Assembly (NCBI GenBank): GCA_947034885.2
Contig: OX344754.2
Span: 5,029,001-5,093,000, forward strand
Source of the DNA: Thuidium tamariscinum
Lineage: Eukaryota; Streptophyta; Bryopsida; Hypnales; Thuidiaceae
DNA length: 64,000 bases
Direction of reading: 5' to 3'
Below are positions 58,600-64,000 of this stretch, piece by piece (the first letter of the stretch is position 1; every line of letters begins with the position of its first letter). Under the pieces are notes generated by a model. That model did no database searches, had not been told where the DNA came from, and was given only the letters and a program-made list of their open reading frames with translations. The translations under genes were made by a program, and so were the position numbers.

Positions 58600-59429
58600 T
58601 GGACTTATTTTCATATTTCATGACCCAATTTTTTTTTTTAGACTTGATCTCTGAGAATCACTCCTAGTGTTCAAAAGTAAGTCTACTATTGTTGCATATT
58701 GGATGGATTTTATGAACAAATATAAATATATTTAGAGAGTTATATATAGCTACGCATGTATATCTTTTCCTTAATTTTTGTATTTGTTTTTCTTATCTTT
58801 ACTCCATCTAATTTTCACCACTTTTTATGGACTATCATACTTACTGGATAATTGATCTTCTAAGAAGCCAGTACCAAACCTTTGGTATGGAAGCTAGCTC
58901 TATGATGGCTAAAGTCCTAACATGTATGAAAAATTTGGTACTTCCATGTTGAATCACTATTCCATTCCCTTACAAAGATATGGCAATTAAAAGATTACCA
59001 CTCGTTTTCAATTAAGCTATATGACCTTTATTGATCTGCTTAAAAAACATGACGGCTTGTAAGGCCTCATGCCTTTACTCATTATAATGGAGCTGATTAT
59101 AATGGCTAAGACCACCTCCACTGTAGCTCAAAATATGGCTCAAACTAGGTATTTTTCTGGGTTAGCCAACCATCTATATTCCACCGCACGCAAATTGGGA
59201 CTCAAAATATGGCTGGGCGCGGCCATATTTACTGGGCAAACGGGAAAATGATGAGTTTAAGCCAGGGCCCAAAAGGAAGTTTGACTGTACTTTTGACCCC
59301 GAAATCGAGGTACAGACCCCTGTTGACCATCCAATTTCAATTTTTTTTAAATGAAATGCTCACAAGCAGTTTTGTGTAAAAAAAATGAGACATTTCTTGT
59401 CCCAAAGAAGATGAAAAATGAAATCCATC
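58600..59429. other. Intergenic DNA, no gene seen
   Basis: AT-rich to about 59060. Bases 59060-59250 are less AT-rich and repeat GCTCAAAATATGGCT / ACTCAAAATATGGCTGGG, perhaps part of an unidentified short element. No coding evidence. Confidence 0.4.
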
Positions 59430-59445
59430 TTGGCTTAAATTTTCA

Positions 59446-59552
59446 ATGAGAAATGGAGCTCACTACATCCTCTTGGGGTGGAGGGAGGAGTCCCATATGG
59501 ATTGAAACTCCTCCCTTCACCCCAAGAGGATGTAGTGAGCTCTATTTCTCAT
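59446..59552. repeat. Strong hairpin: 46-bp arms, 15-nt loop
   Basis: Left arm 59446-59491 (starting ATGAGAAATGGAGCTCACTA) pairs with right arm 59507-59552 with two mismatches, around a loop at 59492-59506. Weaker pairing continues outward to roughly 59411 and 59587. No terminal repeats of a known MITE family or target duplication are evident. It could be a small-RNA-producing inverted repeat, a young MIRNA-like locus, or an unrecognised MITE. Confidence 0.85.
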
Positions 59553-59587
59553 GGAAACTCAAGCCTTCCTACATTTTTTTCATGTGA

Positions 59588-60299
59588 ATGTAGGAAGAAG
59601 TGAATTTGCAATGGAGCAAGGCTCCTTATATTCTATGGGGTGGATGGAGGTGCTCCAACCCATGTGGGATATACGAATTGCAACTTGTTGGAACTAAAAA
59701 TTTCAATTTTGGAATTCCAAATTTTTTTCATTCAAAATGGTGGAATTAAAAATGATGAAGAAAGATTCAATAGCAAAGAAACAAGACGATGGAGAAGATG
59801 AGTATATTGTATGTGGAAGCAATGGAATCCTTGGGAGAAAGTGAGAAACTAAAAGCTCCTTCCAATTGGAATGGGCTAATATTGGTGGATTTTGTGGCCA
59901 TTATCAACGCAAATAAGGAGAGTTTTCGAAGCAATACTCTTGCACCATTATGACCAAAGGTTGATAGGAAGCATGACTATAAGATTATCTTAGAAATTTG
60001 AACTATACTATACAATCACAATGACAAAGAAGAATCTACACAATTCAAATTGACGCCTCTAAAATCTTGTGAAGGGTCGATTGAACCCTGACAATCTTAC
60101 AACAATATTGAAAGCCATCTTTTCTACAATCTAAGTGATTGAACCTAGACAATTCCAAAGTAACTCACACATAAAAGCTGCATACAACATTGTAATATAA
60201 GCAGAAGGGGATTCCAATTGGATTCTGTCTTTAAAATGGTACCCTTGGGCAATATAGGGTATAGCGCCCTATCAGTACGCAAGCACCTATTATTGCGCA
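59588..60299. other. Intergenic DNA, no gene seen
   Basis: Bases 59600-59690 contain a decayed echo of the hairpin arm (GGAGCAAGGCTCCTTATATTC, in part, and GTGGATGGAGGTGCTCC). No open frame of note. Confidence 0.4.
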
Positions 60300-62170
60300 T
60301 GTAGAACCCTAACCCTGGAGTATTCATCCTATTCTTTTTTCAAGCAGATTGAAGGAGCTTCGTTGCAAGAGTCAGAGCTTCACTTGGAGTGATCAATGCC
60401 TCCTCTATTAAGTGACGATAGATGCAGTTTGGGAAATTACTGGCACCGTATCTGATCCATTAAAGATAGAATTTTACCATGGCACACTAGTGATCAATTA
60501 TCATAGACTGAAGTATATCTTGGACAGAAGTCATAGCTGCGGAATCTTCGTGCGAATGGTTAAGCTGAAAACAACAAAGTACAAGAGCTTGCGCACAGAA
60601 GATTCGGATCATTGTAACCGAGTTGCCCTGTCTGAAGTTGCAATATGGTAGAGGATCGACCTTGGAGATCGCCGCCTTTGGAGCACGGGATGAAATATTA
60701 CGGTTCAAGTTTGATCAGATTTGCAAGGAGGTAGATACTGGTAAGAATATAATCAATCAAATTTCTTCCTTTAGAGATTTTTTCACATATCTGCAAAGGC
60801 AGGGAGCGGATCAAACAATATCGAGAAACATTGTAAGAGTTCTTTCCCTTTGCAATCTATTCTATGTATATTCAATGAGAGAAAGAAGATGAAAGAAAAT
60901 CATTTGCTAATTCAATTCCAGTGGCGAGGATTTTAGTACATGCACAATGGAATGCGCTTCCACTTACGGTGAGTGCTAAATCCAAACCAAGGACAACATT
61001 GTTCTATCCTCATTACAATCCAAACTAATTTGCAAGTGAGCGTCGATCGATTATTGAATCTTATCTATTCGAAAAAGATCGAGTTTTCCGAAGCGGCGAG
61101 ACAGTCCTGGACTCGTCAAGTGCAAGTCGATGGAACATCGGCCAAATCTTCGAGTATTGCGTCCCAAATTCTGTTTCACAGAGCTATGTCTGCTGGCGCC
61201 AATCGAAGCCACAAACATTTCGTCTTGAGGTTGGTGCCATGCAGACTTGTGCGGGGCCGTCGAGAGTGGACGGGTGGTCGTATCCAAAACCGGATTCGTC
61301 GTCTTCGTCCACTTTAGAAATGGAAATGAGGATGTTGGCCATAAGCTGTGCGCCCGATTGATGGCCTGACCCAGCATGCGTGAAAGAAGCGCGCAGCGTG
61401 ACTGAAGCCCTACTCGTCGTGCTGTTGAAAGATTGCGCGGAAGCGAAGCTTCAGGAAGAGCTCGCGTCAAAGGCTGCTGAGCAGAAATGTTGGTGTTGAC
61501 ACCCTCATTGTGTTGGTCCGAGTCGGAATGGTACCTTTCCATGTCGACGTCCTCCACAGAAACGCTGCTATGGCTTTGGCCTGGAAATTGAGATGTCGTC
61601 AGAGAAGGTTGAATGGCCTCCTGGGAGAAATTTGATTCGGAATTGGACTTCTTTCATAGCTTCAGGAACTTCAAAATCTTTCCACCAACTTGATGCCCCG
61701 AATGTTTCCGCAGCGGGGATGGCGGCTCAAAGATTTCGAGTGGGTTCTTTGCAATATTAATCAGTGTATGCACACACTTAAAAGAGGAAGAGGAAGAAGA
61801 CTATCTTCATTCACCTCTACTCTCAACCTAACAGGTGATGTTTGCTACTTTCGTGTTTGATGACTAACATTCAACCCCATTCTATCCGTTGTAAAAGCAT
61901 CCAACTCTCGAGGAAATAGGTCAAATTCACTCACTAGGGGTAGTCACGGCTCCTTCGAGCACCCAGATTTCGCAAAAGAATGACAGAAAACAGGGTCTAA
62001 TCAGGAATCGTGAATCGTGAAGGAGCTGTGATACCCCTTTCGAGTGCGGTGAGCGTGTAGAATCGGAATCATGCGAGATTGGAAACTCCGACGGTGCGAT
62101 CGACAGCTTAAGGTAACAACTTTGCTTGCTAACGGTTCTTCACACCGCTTATTCACCTCCGGAGTAGAAT
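60300..62170. other. GC-richer gene-like patch, unidentified
   Basis: The composition resembles transcribed DNA. On the minus strand, a run of TTCTTCCTCTTCCTCTTTTAAG, a good acceptor, precedes 61776. From there a frame reads CVHTLINIAKNPLEIFEPPS and on to KILKFLKL, stopping at 61656-61654, which could be a 40-codon last exon. The same frame then stays open to 61051 (ending GKLDLFRIDKIQ). On the plus strand, 60623-60730 reads TLEIAAFGARDEILRFKFDQ and ends near a GTAAGAATA donor, and another plus frame around 61045-61358 also looks protein-like. I do not recognise any of these, and the strand is unsettled. Confidence 0.35.
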
Positions 62171-62399
62171 AAGGGACGCGGAGAAGTCTTGTAGAGTGAT
62201 TTAGATCCTAATCGGTAATTCTAAATCCTAAGTGTAAAGTTCGTTCAAGGAGGACTTTAAATAGGACTTGCCTCTAATACACCTAATTGTCATTGCAACT
62301 AACACTAAGAAGTCAATTTGCCCTTTAAAACCACAATAAGTATTTTTTTTCCATTAAATTACTAATTAATAAATTAATTTCCATTCTTAAAAAGAAAAC

Positions 62400-63950
62400 A
62401 CAAAGGGTATAAGTTCTCCCAGTTTTGCAATTGTTCTTTATGTCTTCAGCCAACCAAATTGCTCTTCTCAGCAAACCAAATTGGATTGGCCTTTTCTGCC
62501 TCTACCAGCCTTCACAGCATCTCCAAATTGAATTTGATCTTTTGCTCGCTCCTACTTGGCCGCCTCACCAACCAAATCAAATTCGTCTCCTCCAAATTGA
62601 ATCACAACTCAAAACTTCCACCCATAACTCTTCTCCCATTTGGATTTAATCCATTTTTTTAAAAATATTTTTTAATATATGATTTTTTTAAATTTATTTT
62701 TCACTCCTTCCTCACAGACCAACTTGAACTGAATCCTAATCGGTAATTGATATTAGCTTAACCCGATTAGGAAGCCAGCCTTCCATATAAATCCAAATTG
62801 ATTTTTCTTTACTGTAAACACTCAGCACTATTCACCACCAACATCACTCCAACTTGTTCTCCCATCACATCAGAACAATTCCAAATTTGACATTCATGCC
62901 ATAGCATTCCCACATACATGCACAACATCCAAATTGATTTCCATTCACAACATTCAGCTTTATAACCCAATTGGAAAATTAATCCAATAACATTCATATA
63001 CAGGAACTCAAATCACTTCCCATTAACTTCAAATCAGCTCCATATAGCTTGATATTAATTCCAATTTGGTGACAAATCACCATTAACATTGTCATAGTTT
63101 CCAACTATTAATGTTTACTTTCTTCATCAACTAAACTCCTGATTTCTCCATCTCCTATTTGGAATCATGTTACAAATTTAACTTCCTCATATATCACTAA
63201 TTCCCTAATTGCTTCCATCATAATTAATAAACCGAATTGTGGACTCAAATTTCTACAATGCACTCCTATCCTCCAATCCTATACTTCCTAATTGGTAATA
63301 ATTCTTCTGATTATTCCAAAATAGGAATCACTTCTATCACCTGCTCCAGTTCTTCGACTTGGACACAGACTCACACACAAAAACGCTGACCACTCACCAA
63401 ACAAAAGCACACACATTAACATACCAAAAACAAAGAAATTTCCCACTTGAAAACACAAGAAAAAACTCAAATACGCAACACGATAGGCTGGGACTCACAG
63501 CGGACACATTCAACACTGGGTGACAAACAAATTGAGAAACACAAACAAATAGGAATTTTCAAAAATGGTTACCAAAACTGCCTCGACTTGGAACCTAACC
63601 ACCCTACAATAATCGGTTCGGAAATACAACCTAACTGCCAGCCAAATAAACCTAGTTGGAACTAACAAGTGGCCCTGCCTCCAACTCTCCGAATTGATAA
63701 ATCAAAACCTGACTTGGACACAAAAGAAATTCACCAACTGGGTATTTGATTTGACCCACAATAACCTCAAATTACCCCACTCATCAAACTCCATCACATC
63801 CAAATAGAATTCACACAACAAAATTGGTTCAAAATCTGCACTCCCAATTGGTAAAAAACATACAAAATCATCCAATTAGTGCATAAACTCCCTAAAAAGC
63901 TTTCAAAACACAAAATTAACCCCAAAAATCAGCACAAAAAGCTAAAGTAA
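62400..63950. repeat. Region dense in CCAAATTG / CCAATTTGG words, no gene
   Basis: I count roughly 18 occurrences of CAAATTG, CCAATTGG, CCAATTTGG or one-change variants in 1.5 kb, on either strand and irregularly spaced. Compositional bias (C- and A-rich plus strand) explains part of it. Reading frames here are short and low in complexity. Confidence 0.4.
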
Positions 63951-64000
63951 AAATCCTATTAGGTTATCTACAAGTCTTCGCCGTCGAAGAATATTTTGTC

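Noticed and set aside
1-64000. LTR retrotransposon or other virus-like element
   Set aside because: I looked for long direct repeats with TG...CA ends, a tRNA primer site, and gag-pol motifs and found none that I can support.

Overview
The window looks like nuclear DNA of a land plant. The evidence is a CACTA transposase with the plant-type DUF4218 and DUF4216 regions, a plant-type ankyrin gene ending in a four-helix PGG membrane domain, spliceosomal GT/AG introns, and many small TIR transposons (MITEs) in a very AT-rich background. I cannot name the species. Nothing points to a bacterium or organelle, and no operon, CRISPR array, rRNA or convincing tRNA was seen.

Only one gene looks intact: an intronless-CDS ankyrin-PGG membrane protein at 15871-17700 (+). 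A second copy at 53661-55495 carries one in-frame stop and one 1-bp frameshift and is read as a pseudogene. The two belong to a segmental duplication: copy A is about 5402-17700, and copy B is about 47370-47385 plus 48938-55500. Both copies share, in order, an AT-rich block, a GC-richer gene-like remnant, a leader that looks like a 5' non-coding exon with a GTGAGAAT donor, an intron and the ankyrin CDS. Since their divergence the copies received different transposons, so each gives an empty site for insertions in the other.

Layout: 1-1850 AT-rich DNA; 1870-5401 CACTA material with a 5'-truncated TNP2-type transposase; 5402-17700 copy A, expanded by repeated leader pieces and nested MITEs; 17701-35249 transposon-rich intergenic DNA with a CACTA hairpin MITE, an array of short palindromes (22394-22813), a 91-bp tandem repeat and a 956-bp element with CCCTAAA-like ends; 35250-46829 an 11.58-kb hAT-like element with a perfect 8-bp target duplication and inward-facing GGGCGAC arrays, itself full of satellites and other elements; 46830-48937 more elements; 48938-55500 copy B; 55872-58340 nested TIR elements; 58600-64000 intergenic DNA with a strong hairpin at 59446-59552, an unidentified GC-rich gene-like patch (60300-62170) and a CAAATTG-rich tail.

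The genes do not form a pathway. The window is a record of duplication of one membrane ankyrin gene followed by repeated transposon-into-transposon insertion. The least explained structures are the palindrome array near 22.4-22.8 kb and the large hAT-like element.
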